Source: Oceanospirillum linum
GTDB lineage: Bacteria; Pseudomonadota; Gammaproteobacteria; Pseudomonadales; Halomonadaceae
Assembly: GCF_900182785.1 (NCBI RefSeq)
Contig: NZ_FXTS01000006.1
Span: 62,001 to 126,000 of the forward strand
Reading direction: 5' to 3'
Length of the DNA stretch: 64,000 nt
The notes beneath the pieces are model-generated. The model was not told the origin of the DNA. It saw nothing but the letters and a program-made list of their open reading frames with translations, and did not search any database. A program made the position numbers and the translations under genes. Positions 8,064 to 16,394 of the stretch are shown one piece after another; position 1 is the first letter of the stretch; each line of letters starts with the position of its first letter.

Positions 8064-8948
8064 ATGGAACAATTTAAAAATATTGGCCTAATCGGGCGAT
8101 TGGGTAGCACTAAGGTTGTGGACACAATGAAGCGGCTGATCCGCTACCTGCAAGAACGCGATCTGCACATCATTATTGAAGATCAGGTTGGCGAGGTAAT
8201 GCCCGGCCATGGTCTGCAGGAAGTCAGTCGTAAACTGATTGGTGAAGTCAGTGATCTGGTGATTGTAGTTGGTGGGGATGGCAGCCTTTTGGGTGCTGCC
8301 CGTGCTATTGCCAAATACAATACTCCGGTTTTAGGGGTAAACCGCGGCCGGCTGGGTTTTTTAACGGATATATCACCAAACGAGCTCGAAGAGCGTGTTG
8401 GTGAAGTGCTGGATGGCCAGTATATTACTGAAACCCGTTTTATGTTGGATGCTGAGGTTTATCGCAATGGCGAGCCTGTTGGTAATGCCGTTGGGCTAAA
8501 TGATGTTGTTTTGCATCCGGGTAAGTCTGCCCGCATGATTGAATTTGACCTCTATATTGAGGGTCAGTATGTTTACAACCAGCGCTCAGATGGTTTGATT
8601 GTTTCTACTCCGACGGGATCTACTGCGTACTCCCTGTCTGGTGGTGGGCCGATTATGCATCCAAAACTGGATGCCATCGTGCTTGTGCCTATGTTCCCCC
8701 ACACTCTGAGCAGTCGTCCGATTGTGGTTGATGGCAGTAGTGAAGTGAAAATTATCATTGCTGAAGATAACGAAGCCTACCCACATGTCAGCTGTGATGG
8801 TCAGACGCACCTTGTTACCAAGCCCGGCGATGTTCTTTATGTTAAAAAACGCCCGTATAAACTGCGACTGATTCACCCTGTAGATCATAATTTTTACGAA
8901 ATTTGCCGAACAAAGTTGGGCTGGAGTAGTAGTTTTGGCGATCAGTAA
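8064..8948 (+). CDS. nadK: NAD kinase
   Basis: Phosphorylates NAD to NADP in the cytoplasm. The 294 residues match the family size. The GGDGS motif is at 70-74, followed by GVNRGRLGFLTD, LNDVVLHPG and the SDGLIVSTPTGSTAYSLSGGGP block that binds NAD. I chose ATG 8064 (MEQFKNIGLIGR), which aligns with other NadK starts; the frame is open for 56 more codons upstream but that part is unlike NadK. It overlaps the next gene by 14 bases. It begins the nadK - phosphoesterase - rhomboid - DUF1315 - DUF2797 - pepN series. Confidence 0.96.
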   Translation: MEQFKNIGLIGRLGSTKVVDTMKRLIRYLQERDLHIIIEDQVGEVMPGHGLQEVSRKLIGEVSDLVIVVGGDGSLLGAARAIAKYNTPVLGVNRGRLGFLTDISPNELEERVGEVLDGQYITETRFMLDAEVYRNGEPVGNAVGLNDVVLHPGKSARMIEFDLYIEGQYVYNQRSDGLIVSTPTGSTAYSLSGGGPIMHPKLDAIVLVPMFPHTLSSRPIVVDGSSEVKIIIAEDNEAYPHVSCDGQTHLVTKPGDVLYVKKRPYKLRLIHPVDHNFYEICRTKLGWSSSFGDQ

Positions 8949-9942
8949 CACCAACTTTACTTGCCTGCCTGATGCTTCGGGCTACGATTTGATTGGCGAT
9001 ATTCATGGTTGCGCCCATACGCTTGAGCGCCTTTTATTACAAATGGATTATCGCAAGAGCAATGGTGCCTGGCGACATCCGGAGCGTAAGATTGTTTTTC
9101 TGGGAGATATTGTCGACAGAGGCCCTCGTATCCGGGAGTCCCTGGAACTGGTTTACAGCATGGTTCAGGCGGGTGAAGCAGTCTGCATTATGGGGAATCA
9201 TGAACATAATGCTCTGACGTACTGCACCCCTGCACCGGAAGGTTTTGCCGATGATTATCTGCGCAGCCACAACCCGCGCCATACCCGATTAATCCGGGAA
9301 ACCCTGGATCAGTTTGCCGGTGCTCAGGATGAATGGGCACTTTATCTTGACTGGTTCAGAACCTTACCTCTTTATATTGAATCTGAAGCTTTTCGGGTGG
9401 TGCATGCCAGTTGGGACAGAAGATTAATACAGAGACTCCGGGATGAATATTCTACTGACAAGATCACTTATGACCTATTGATTGAGTCTGTTCAGCCGGG
9501 AAGTTTTGGTTTTCACCTGATGGAGCACCTGACACGGGGTAGCCATATCCGTCTGCCGGAAGGTATAGAAATCCATGGTGGTGATGGTTTTACCCGTAGG
9601 ACCTTTCGCACTCATTTCTGGGCTGAGAATCCTAAAACATACGGTGATGTGATTTTTCAGCCGGATAATTTGCCGGGAAATCTCGAAGACCGGGCTTTGA
9701 GTGAGCAGGAGAAAGCCGCCTTGCTGCATTATGCCCGTGATGAACGTCCTCTGTTTATTGGTCACTATTGGTGTGAAGGTGTGCCGGCCCTTGTTACACC
9801 GAATATAGCCTGTCTTGATTATAGTGCTGTGAAATATGGCAAGCTGGCTTGCTATCGGTACAGTGGTGAGACTCAGCTGGATGCCCGTAACTTTGTCTGG
9901 ATCTCTGTTGATCGTGATGAGAACCGAGAGAGACAGAGTTAG
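8935..9942 (+). CDS. Metallophosphoesterase, PrpE/ApaH-like
   Basis: 335 residues of the calcineurin-like phosphoesterase fold. Metal motifs are in order: GDIHG at 21-25, GDIVDRG at 57-63, GNHE at 87-90, then VVHASWD and a late GHYW. This order fits the PPP-type/bis(5'-nucleosyl)-tetraphosphatase-like group; the substrate is unknown. No ATG is available: the start is TTG 8935, supported by GGAG at 8923-8926. It overlaps the nadK stop, so translation is probably coupled. Confidence 0.86.
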   Translation: MAISNTNFTCLPDASGYDLIGDIHGCAHTLERLLLQMDYRKSNGAWRHPERKIVFLGDIVDRGPRIRESLELVYSMVQAGEAVCIMGNHEHNALTYCTPAPEGFADDYLRSHNPRHTRLIRETLDQFAGAQDEWALYLDWFRTLPLYIESEAFRVVHASWDRRLIQRLRDEYSTDKITYDLLIESVQPGSFGFHLMEHLTRGSHIRLPEGIEIHGGDGFTRRTFRTHFWAENPKTYGDVIFQPDNLPGNLEDRALSEQEKAALLHYARDERPLFIGHYWCEGVPALVTPNIACLDYSAVKYGKLACYRYSGETQLDARNFVWISVDRDENRERQS

Positions 9943-10255
9943 CAGGTTGCAAAGAGCTGCCTTGAGATCATCTTTGTGGAGTTTTTTACTGCAAGAGCTT
10001 GGAACTTTAAGAAATGGACGCATACTAAGAGTATGGTTACTTTCTGAGCATCGGTTGTTCACGTAACCTGAGGTTCATGATATCGACTGAGGTTATATGC
10101 CTACGGTACCGGTTTATGGGTACAGGAGAGTAGGTTCCATTTTGCCTGTGTCGAGTGATTTGAGCCTTGCTTTACTGAATAGAGCTTGCTCACTGAGTAA
10201 GCCCGTTTCAAAAAGCAAAGTAAGATGAGTGACAGGATGTTCCTCCAGCGAGTTA
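9943..10255 (+). other. Gene-free stretch with a possible small transcript
   Basis: About 310 bp with no credible coding frame. It contains a weak hairpin GCTTGCTC-ACT-GAGTAAGC near 10186-10204, several GGA triplets, and ends in the strong terminator at 10256. It could be a long 3' untranslated region of the phosphoesterase message or a separate small RNA. No tRNA fold was found. Confidence 0.35.
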
Positions 10256-10290
10256 ATCCGGCAGCACGTACCATGCTGCCGGATTTTTTT
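10256..10290 (+). terminator. Strong intrinsic terminator before the rhomboid gene
   Basis: ATCCGGCAGCA, a seven-base loop, then TGCTGCCGGAT and a run of T. The 11-bp stem is perfect. It ends just 28 bases before the rhomboid start, so transcription from nadK would stop here unless read-through is allowed. Confidence 0.92.
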
Positions 10291-10318
10291 ATGCCTGTTT
10301 TCTGATGTAGAGGTTCTT

Positions 10319-11194
10319 ATGATAAAAGTACTGGAACTGCCAGCGGATAAAGATTTGGCTGAATTAAGTCGCGAATTATGGGTACGAAAGATTGGCCATC
10401 AGATCCGTCAGAGTGAGACGAAACAGGAGATATTTCTGGCTAATCCCAAGGACTACCCGGAACTGCTGGCGCTGGTTCAGGACTGGCAAAACGGCACTCT
10501 GGCCTACACCATTGAGCCCGAAAAAGACCCCTCGGAGGGACTTAGAGAGGGGTGGGCGGCAATGAAACAGTGGCCTTTGACGGCGATAATTTTATTGATA
10601 AGCGGTCTGATAACTGCGCTGATCAGCTTTGAACCAAACCCAAACTGGCTAGCCCATTTCACCATTGTACCCTTTGAGCAGGTCAACCGTGGGCTGGCCT
10701 ATTTACCTTTGTGGCCTACGCTTCAGGGCGGGGAAATCTGGCGACTGATTACTCCAGTCTTTCTTCACTTTGGCATTATGCATCTGATTTTTAATAGTTT
10801 ATGGGTATGGGAGATGGGACGTTTGATTGAGCGCCAGCAATCAAGTGGGCATCTTGCAGTACTCTTTTTGGTCAGCGGTGTTATCGCTAACCTGGCTCAG
10901 TATATAGTAGGGGATATTCTTTTCGGTGGTTTGTCTGGCGTTGTTTATGCCTTGCTGGGTTATTGCTGGTTCTGGGATCGTTTCGCCGCATCTCCCCAGT
11001 TTTTTATCCGTAAACCCGTATTTATTATTCTTTTGGTTTGGTTGGTTTTCTGCCTCGTGGGCGGTACATCCATGCTGGGTTTTGGCGAGGTTGCAAACGC
11101 AGCTCATATAGCCGGTCTGGTCTCTGGCAGCTTATGGGCCCTGATAAGCGTTAAACTCTCCGGTAAAAATCGGAGTAATATGCGTTCTTACTAA
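10319..11194 (+). CDS. glpG: Rhomboid intramembrane serine protease, GlpG type
   Basis: 291 residues: a cytoplasmic N-terminal domain (1-85) followed by six to seven membrane segments. Rhomboid residues are visible: HxxxN at His155-Asn159 (MHLIFNS), the catalytic Ser206 in GGLSG, and His263 in AAHIAG. WRLITPVFLHFG is the usual L1 region. It cleaves single-pass membrane proteins inside the inner membrane. ATG 10319 was chosen for its AGAGG ribosome site and because it lies beyond the terminator; the frame remains open upstream. The link with nadK and pepN neighbours is shared with Pseudomonas as far as I recall. Confidence 0.92.
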   Translation: MIKVLELPADKDLAELSRELWVRKIGHQIRQSETKQEIFLANPKDYPELLALVQDWQNGTLAYTIEPEKDPSEGLREGWAAMKQWPLTAIILLISGLITALISFEPNPNWLAHFTIVPFEQVNRGLAYLPLWPTLQGGEIWRLITPVFLHFGIMHLIFNSLWVWEMGRLIERQQSSGHLAVLFLVSGVIANLAQYIVGDILFGGLSGVVYALLGYCWFWDRFAASPQFFIRKPVFIILLVWLVFCLVGGTSMLGFGEVANAAHIAGLVSGSLWALISVKLSGKNRSNMRSY

Positions 11195-11364
11195 TGGCGT
11201 GCCTTTGTTGAACTGAGGTCAGGGTTTGGCGCTCTGAATGTTAAATTACTGCGTATTTTTAAGCTGTTATCTGCAACACTTGGAACCAGCAGATACGATA
11301 TAATCCCTGCATTAACTTCGGCTGTTGCGTATGAGCGGCTATTTACTGACTATGGAGCTCCCCC

Positions 11365-11610
11365 ATGACCCTGCAAGATATGATTCAGAATATGACTCCG
11401 GAAATTTACGCCAGCCTACGTCAGGCGGTAGAACTGCGTAAATGGCCGAACGGCGTTCGCCTGACGGAAGAGCAGGTTGAACTCTGTATGGAAGCTGTGA
11501 TTCTGTTTGAAATTCAGCATGATATGCCAGCTCAGGATCGAGTGGGTTTTATGGAAGATCAATGTGAAAGTGATAAAGAGCACACAGACATTATCAAAAT
11601 AATGCATTGA
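11365..11610 (+). CDS. DUF1315 family small protein
   Basis: 81 residues, acidic and soluble. TPEIYASLRQAVELRKWPNG followed by LTEEQVELCMEAVILFE is the DUF1315 (YeaC-like) core, ending in a variable tail. No function is known to me. It is followed at once by the DUF2797 gene, whose ATG lies 26 bases after this stop, consistent with cotranscription. Confidence 0.85.
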   Translation: MTLQDMIQNMTPEIYASLRQAVELRKWPNGVRLTEEQVELCMEAVILFEIQHDMPAQDRVGFMEDQCESDKEHTDIIKIMH

Positions 11611-11636
11611 GCCTACTGGAAAATTTAGGAGATTAT

Positions 11637-12473
11637 ATGACGCTTGTTTCCGGTCAGTTGCATAAAATGTTCACTCAGGATACCCAGCCAGTCAGCTATA
11701 GTCTGGAGCTGGGTGATACAGTGGTTATGCTCAATGATCTGGTAGGTAAAAAGCTGAAGTTCAGCTTTCATGGTGCGATTAACTGCAGTCACTGCGGCCG
11801 AAAAACGAAAAAAAGTTATTCACAAGGCTTCTGTTATCCGTGTTTTAAGAAATTAGCGCAGTGTGATACTTGTATTATGAGTCCGGAAAAGTGTCACTAT
11901 GATGCAGGGACTTGCCGGGAGCCGGAGTGGGGTGAAAAGTTCTGTTTTCAGGATCATATTGTCTATCTGGCTAATTCCTCCGGTTTAAAAGTTGGTATTA
12001 CCCGTGAAACCCAGATCCCAACCCGCTGGATGGATCAGGGGGCTCTGGCAGCATTGCCTATCTTTCGGGTTAAGACCCGCAAACAATCAGGTTTGGTTGA
12101 AGATGCGATCCGTCAGCATGCTTCAGACAGAACGAACTGGCGAAATATGCTTAAAGGGCTTAGCCCTGAGATTGACTTATTGGCGGAGCGGGATCGTTTA
12201 TTGGAATTGGCAAAAGATGAGATTTCGGCGTTGCAGGCTGAATTCGGTCTGGAGGCTATCTATCCCTTGTTGGATGCTAAGCCATTTGTTTTCAGTTACC
12301 CCGTTGTTCAACATCCGGAAAAGGTGACGGCGCTTAATCTGGATAAGACTCCTGAAGTGGAAGGTACCCTGCGCGGAATCAAAGGGCAGTATCTGATACT
12401 GGACTCCGGAGTACTTAATATCCGTAAGTTTAGCGCCTATCACGTGGATCTTGAGATCTCAGAGGACGGTTGA
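11637..12473 (+). CDS. DUF2797 family zinc-binding protein with GIY-YIG-like core
   Basis: 278 residues. A first domain holds cysteine pairs Cys50-Cys53 and Cys66-Cys69 (CSHCGRKTKK..CYPCF), then Cys76/79/86/93, which look like zinc sites. Next come VYLANSSGLKVGITR and RWMDQGA, reminiscent of the GIY-YIG core. No catalytic role is known to me. I took ATG 11637, which has AGGAG at 11627-11631; a TTG at 11607 overlapping the DUF1315 stop is also open but has a poorer site. Confidence 0.83.
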   Translation: MTLVSGQLHKMFTQDTQPVSYSLELGDTVVMLNDLVGKKLKFSFHGAINCSHCGRKTKKSYSQGFCYPCFKKLAQCDTCIMSPEKCHYDAGTCREPEWGEKFCFQDHIVYLANSSGLKVGITRETQIPTRWMDQGALAALPIFRVKTRKQSGLVEDAIRQHASDRTNWRNMLKGLSPEIDLLAERDRLLELAKDEISALQAEFGLEAIYPLLDAKPFVFSYPVVQHPEKVTALNLDKTPEVEGTLRGIKGQYLILDSGVLNIRKFSAYHVDLEISEDG

Positions 12474-12786
12474 TTCAGAACACGCAACACGCAGTGATAA
12501 ACATCATTGCCCGGCAACCGAATCATGAATCAGTTTGCACCAGTCTGTACATTGCTTTTAATGACTTACGCCATTACGCAGGGAGCGAACCGTCATGTTT
12601 TATCTTAACCTGATAACCCAATTCAGATATCAGAAGTGATATAGGTTGGTTAATGGTGTTAGGTATCTTCATCTGAAGTAAAGCTGATGTTTCCGAATGA
12701 GATCACGCTGATGTCTCAGGCAGTACTTTTTGACGCGGTGTACCCTGTTGTAATTTTATAATTTATATCTGCTTATTGGGTGTGTT
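12474..12786. other. Intergenic region before pepN
   Basis: About 310 bp without a credible gene. TTGACG near 12738 and TATAAT near 12764 stand 21 bp apart, too far for a standard promoter, so I call no promoter with confidence. No terminator-like hairpin with a U-tract is visible. Confidence 0.4.
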
Positions 12787-15435
12787 ATGAGTTCAGTAAA
12801 CAACGACATTATTTATCTTAAAGATTATTTGCCACCGGCCTTTCTGATTCAGACTGTGAATCTGGAGTTTGACCTGTCTCCCCATGAAACACGGGTACGC
12901 AGTACAATCACTTTTACCCGAAATCAAGAACGAAATGCCGGACTCCCGCTTGAGCTACATGGTAATGAGCTTAAGCTGATCTCCGTTGAGATAGATGGTC
13001 AGCCTTTGTCGGAAAGCCAATACCAGATCACAGCGGAGCAACTGATTATTCCTGATGTGCCGGATCAGTTTGTATTGAAGACTGATGTCCAGATCGACCC
13101 TGCCAATAACACCTCACTGGAAGGCTTGTATCGTTCCAATACAATGTTCTGCACGCAGTGTGAAGCAGAGGGTTTCCGCAAGATCACTTATTATCCGGAT
13201 CGCCCGGATGTGATGGCTGCGTTCACTACCACAGTGATCGCCGATAAAACCGAATACCCTGTTCTGCTCTCCAATGGTAATCCAGTCAAAAAAGGTGAAC
13301 TGGATAACAATCGCCACTTTGTTGTCTGGCAGGACCCTTTTGATAAGCCTGCTTATCTCTTTGCTCTGGTGGCCGGCGATCTGCAGGTGGTGAAAGACAC
13401 CTTTACGACCATGAGTGGCCGTGAGGTGGCGTTGGAAATCTGGGTAGAGCCGGAGAATATCACCAAGTGTGATCATGCCATGGCATCGCTGAAAGCGGCT
13501 ATGAAATGGGACGAAGAGGTTTATGGCCGGGAGTATGATCTTGATATTTACATGATCGTTGCAGTTAACGACTTTAATATGGGAGCAATGGAAAACAAAG
13601 GTCTGAATATCTTTAATTCTTCCTGTGTGCTGGCGCGTCCGGATACAGCCACTGATGGTGCTTTTCAGCGTATTGAAGGCGTTGTTGCCCACGAGTATTT
13701 CCATAACTGGTCCGGTAATAGGGTTACCTGCCGGGACTGGTTCCAGCTCTCCCTGAAAGAGGGTTTTACGGTTTACCGGGATCAGTGCTTTTCGGCGGAT
13801 ATGAATGATGAGGCTGTGAAGCGTATTGAAGATGTTGCGATGTTGCGTACGGCGCAGTTTGCAGAAGACGCCGGCCCAACGGCGCACCCGGTACGGCCGG
13901 ATCATTTTATTGAAATTTCTAATTTTTATACCCTGACGATCTACGAAAAAGGTTCTGAGATTGTGCGGATGATTGCCAATCTGTTAGGGCCGGATCTGTT
14001 CCGCAAAGGGTCTGATCTTTATTTTGAGCGTCACGATGGCCAAGCGGTTACCGTGGAAGACTTTATTGGGGCCATGGCGGACGCTTCGGGTATCGATTTT
14101 AGTCAGTTTATGCGCTGGTATAGCCAGTCAGGTACACCAGAGCTTACGGTTAGCGGCCACTATGACGCTGCGGCTCAGCAGTACACACTAACGATTAAGC
14201 AGCAAACGCCGGTAACGAAAGATCAGCCAGAGAAACTGCCGCTGCATATTCCCGTTAAAGTGGGTCTGTTGAATGGGGCTGGTGCCGATATGCCTTTAAC
14301 ACTCTCTGCCGGGGAAGCATCAGGTGCACAGGGTGATCACGACCGGGTGTTGCATCTGCGTGAAGCTGAGCAGGTTTTCGTTTTTGAAAATATTGATGAA
14401 GAGCCTGTACCCTCTCTGCTGCGTGGGTTCTCAGCTCCCGTTAAGCTGGATTTCGGTTATACCCAAGCACAATTACTGCATCTGATGCGCCATGACTCAG
14501 ATGGTTTTAACCGATGGGATGCGGGTCAGCGACTGGCTATTACTGCCCTTAAAGCGATGGTTACTCAGTTTGAGGCGGGCCAGATACCTAAGCTTGACTC
14601 TGCACTGACTGAGGCTTACAAAGGCTTATTCGAATCAGGTCTTAACCCCGCTATTCTTGCCGAGATGCTGATGCTGCCAGGGGAAGCGTATCTGGCAGAG
14701 CAGTTCGATATCGTACCGGTTGATGCGATTCATGCTTGTCGTAATATTGCCCGTAAAACACTGGCTGAGACTCTGAATGCTGAGCTGGAACAGACTGTTG
14801 CGGCAAATCAGCTGACCGGGGAGTATCGACCTCTGGCGGAGGATATCGCCAAGCGGCGTCTGAAAAATATCTGCCAGTCCTATCTGATGACACTGGAAGC
14901 CGATGCCGTAGTTGAGCGCAGTTGGCAGCAATTCAGCACGGCAGATAATATGACCGATCAGCATGCTGCTCTGACTGCTTTGGTGCACTCTAAGCAGGAT
15001 GAGAAAGCTAAAGCAGCTCTGGAAAGCTTTGAGCAGCAGTGGAAAGATGATGCACTGGTAATGGATCAGTGGTTCCAGGTTCAGGCCAGCCGACCTCACC
15101 CTGACGCTTTAGCGAGAGTGAAAGCCCTGATGGAGCATCCGGCGTTTAGTCTGAAGAATCCTAATAAAGTGCGTTCATTGATTAGTGTTTACTGTAATCA
15201 GAACCGGGTTAATTTCCACAGCATTGATGGTTTAAGTTATCAGTTCCTGGCGGATGTGGTGCTGGAGCTGGATGGGATGAATCCACAGATTGCTTCTCGA
15301 CTGATAACCCCGCTGACCCGTTGGCAAAAGATGGATGCTAAGCGTCAGCAGCTGATGCAGGCGGAGTTGCAGCGTATTGCAGCCGCTGACCTGTCAAAAG
15401 ATCTGTTTGAAGTGGTTCAGAAAGCGCTGCCATAG
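12787..15435 (+). CDS. pepN: Aminopeptidase N (M1 family)
   Basis: A cytoplasmic zinc aminopeptidase that removes N-terminal residues from peptides. The 882 residues fit PepN. The exopeptidase motif GAMEN is at 266-270; the zinc site HEYFH is at 302-306 with the third ligand Glu325 in SLKEGF. The N-terminal beta domain (DYLPPAFLIQTVNLEFDL) and the long helical C-terminal domain are present in full. It ends at a two-way terminator. It is the last gene of the nadK-pepN block. Confidence 0.97.
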   Translation: MSSVNNDIIYLKDYLPPAFLIQTVNLEFDLSPHETRVRSTITFTRNQERNAGLPLELHGNELKLISVEIDGQPLSESQYQITAEQLIIPDVPDQFVLKTDVQIDPANNTSLEGLYRSNTMFCTQCEAEGFRKITYYPDRPDVMAAFTTTVIADKTEYPVLLSNGNPVKKGELDNNRHFVVWQDPFDKPAYLFALVAGDLQVVKDTFTTMSGREVALEIWVEPENITKCDHAMASLKAAMKWDEEVYGREYDLDIYMIVAVNDFNMGAMENKGLNIFNSSCVLARPDTATDGAFQRIEGVVAHEYFHNWSGNRVTCRDWFQLSLKEGFTVYRDQCFSADMNDEAVKRIEDVAMLRTAQFAEDAGPTAHPVRPDHFIEISNFYTLTIYEKGSEIVRMIANLLGPDLFRKGSDLYFERHDGQAVTVEDFIGAMADASGIDFSQFMRWYSQSGTPELTVSGHYDAAAQQYTLTIKQQTPVTKDQPEKLPLHIPVKVGLLNGAGADMPLTLSAGEASGAQGDHDRVLHLREAEQVFVFENIDEEPVPSLLRGFSAPVKLDFGYTQAQLLHLMRHDSDGFNRWDAGQRLAITALKAMVTQFEAGQIPKLDSALTEAYKGLFESGLNPAILAEMLMLPGEAYLAEQFDIVPVDAIHACRNIARKTLAETLNAELEQTVAANQLTGEYRPLAEDIAKRRLKNICQSYLMTLEADAVVERSWQQFSTADNMTDQHAALTALVHSKQDEKAKAALESFEQQWKDDALVMDQWFQVQASRPHPDALARVKALMEHPAFSLKNPNKVRSLISVYCNQNRVNFHSIDGLSYQFLADVVLELDGMNPQIASRLITPLTRWQKMDAKRQQLMQAELQRIAAADLSKDLFEVVQKALP

Positions 15436-15460
15436 AAGGTGCATTGAGATCCGATGTCAT

Positions 15461-15491
15461 AAAAAAACCCAAGCCTTGGCTTGGGTTTTTT
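15461..15491. terminator. Bidirectional terminator between pepN and the FKBP gene
   Basis: AAAAAACCCAAGCC and GGCTTGGGTTTTTT form a palindrome around a TT loop, with A-run on the left and T-run on the right, so it can end both pepN (plus) and the FKBP gene (minus). Confidence 0.92.
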
Positions 15492-15547
15492 GTTTCACTG
15501 ATTCCGTTACTGCCTGAGTCAGTGAGATATCAGGGGTAAATGCCTGA

Positions 15548-16033
15548 TTAGTGCTCTTGAGCATCGGCACCATGTACGTGACCGTGCTCCAGCTCTTCAG
15601 CTGTTGCTTCACGAACTTCAACAACTTCAACATCAAACGCCAGAGTTACGCCAGCCAGTGGGTGGTTAGCATCAATCGTTACTTTGCCATCTTCTACTTT
15701 AGTTACGGTTACAGCAATTGGTTGGCCGGTGTTAGATTCTGCATGGAACTCCATGCCAATCTGAACTTCATCAACACCTTGAAACATCTCAGCAGGAACT
15801 TCCTGAACCAGCTCTGCGATATGCTCGCCGTAGCCATCTGCTGGAGCAACTGTAACGTTGAGTTTATCACCGGCTGCTTTACCCACAAGGGCATCTTCCA
15901 GACCCGGAATAATATTAGCGGCACCGTGCAGGTATGCCAGTGGCTCTGCACCGGCAGAAGAGTCGATCGTATCGCCTGCTTCATTGGTCAGCGTGTAATG
16001 AATGGATACAACTGCGTTGTCCTGAATTTGCAT
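15548..16033 (-). CDS. FKBP-type peptidyl-prolyl isomerase, SlyD-like
   Basis: 161 residues. The FKBP part begins VVSIHYTLTNEAGDTIDSS and includes LAYLHGAANIIPGLEDAL; the inserted chaperone flap follows (about residues 72-125), then LAGVTLAFDVEVVEVREAT. It ends with a short His-rich tail (HGHVHG) that could bind nickel, less developed than that of E. coli SlyD. It acts in protein folding in the cytoplasm. It could equally be called FkpB/SlpA-like, but the flap and the tail favour SlyD. Confidence 0.9.
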   Translation of the reverse strand: MQIQDNAVVSIHYTLTNEAGDTIDSSAGAEPLAYLHGAANIIPGLEDALVGKAAGDKLNVTVAPADGYGEHIAELVQEVPAEMFQGVDEVQIGMEFHAESNTGQPIAVTVTKVEDGKVTIDANHPLAGVTLAFDVEVVEVREATAEELEHGHVHGADAQEH

Positions 16034-16394
16034 GAGGTGCCTCTTTGCTTTAACTGTATTTAGCGTTTAATGTGGGAGGATAACATGCCTCGTAGGCGTG
16101 TATGCAACCCGGTTAGGGAATTTCCGGTTTAAAGAGTTTGTTAAGCCCTTTTAAATGTGTGGTTTTTCTGGTGGCGTCGAATATTTGTATGTAATATTTT
16201 GCTGCCATCGTGAGCCTTTATTGCATTTTCTTGATATTGATAACGGTGGCTATTATCAGAGCTGACAAAAATAGGGTGAGGACCACCCTGGTCAGGTGGC
16301 TGTAGAAAATCAAAGCACATCGCCTTTTTGAAGGGCGGCAAGGGCACGCTCAGACAGACAACAATCTTTAAATAGAGCAACAGGATGCTGCACC
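16034..16394. other. Intergenic region between the FKBP gene and a chemoreceptor
   Basis: About 360 bp between divergent genes. I see no coding frame with a ribosome site, no clear terminator and no exact flagellar sigma-28 promoter. Confidence 0.4.

Noticed and set aside
9475..10062. A 195-codon minus-strand frame over the end of the phosphoesterase gene
   Set aside because: It is mostly antisense to the clear phosphoesterase, has no ribosome site and gives an unrecognisable product.
9943..10290. RsmY/RsmZ-type regulatory RNA
   Set aside because: Only two CAGGA motifs and no series of stem-loops presenting GGA, so the specific name is not supported; the stretch is kept only as a possible small RNA.
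13114..13905. A 263-codon open frame on the minus strand inside pepN
   Set aside because: It lies wholly within pepN, whose motifs are complete, and its product is His/Ile/Arg-rich without a known pattern. It is a mirror of pepN codon use.
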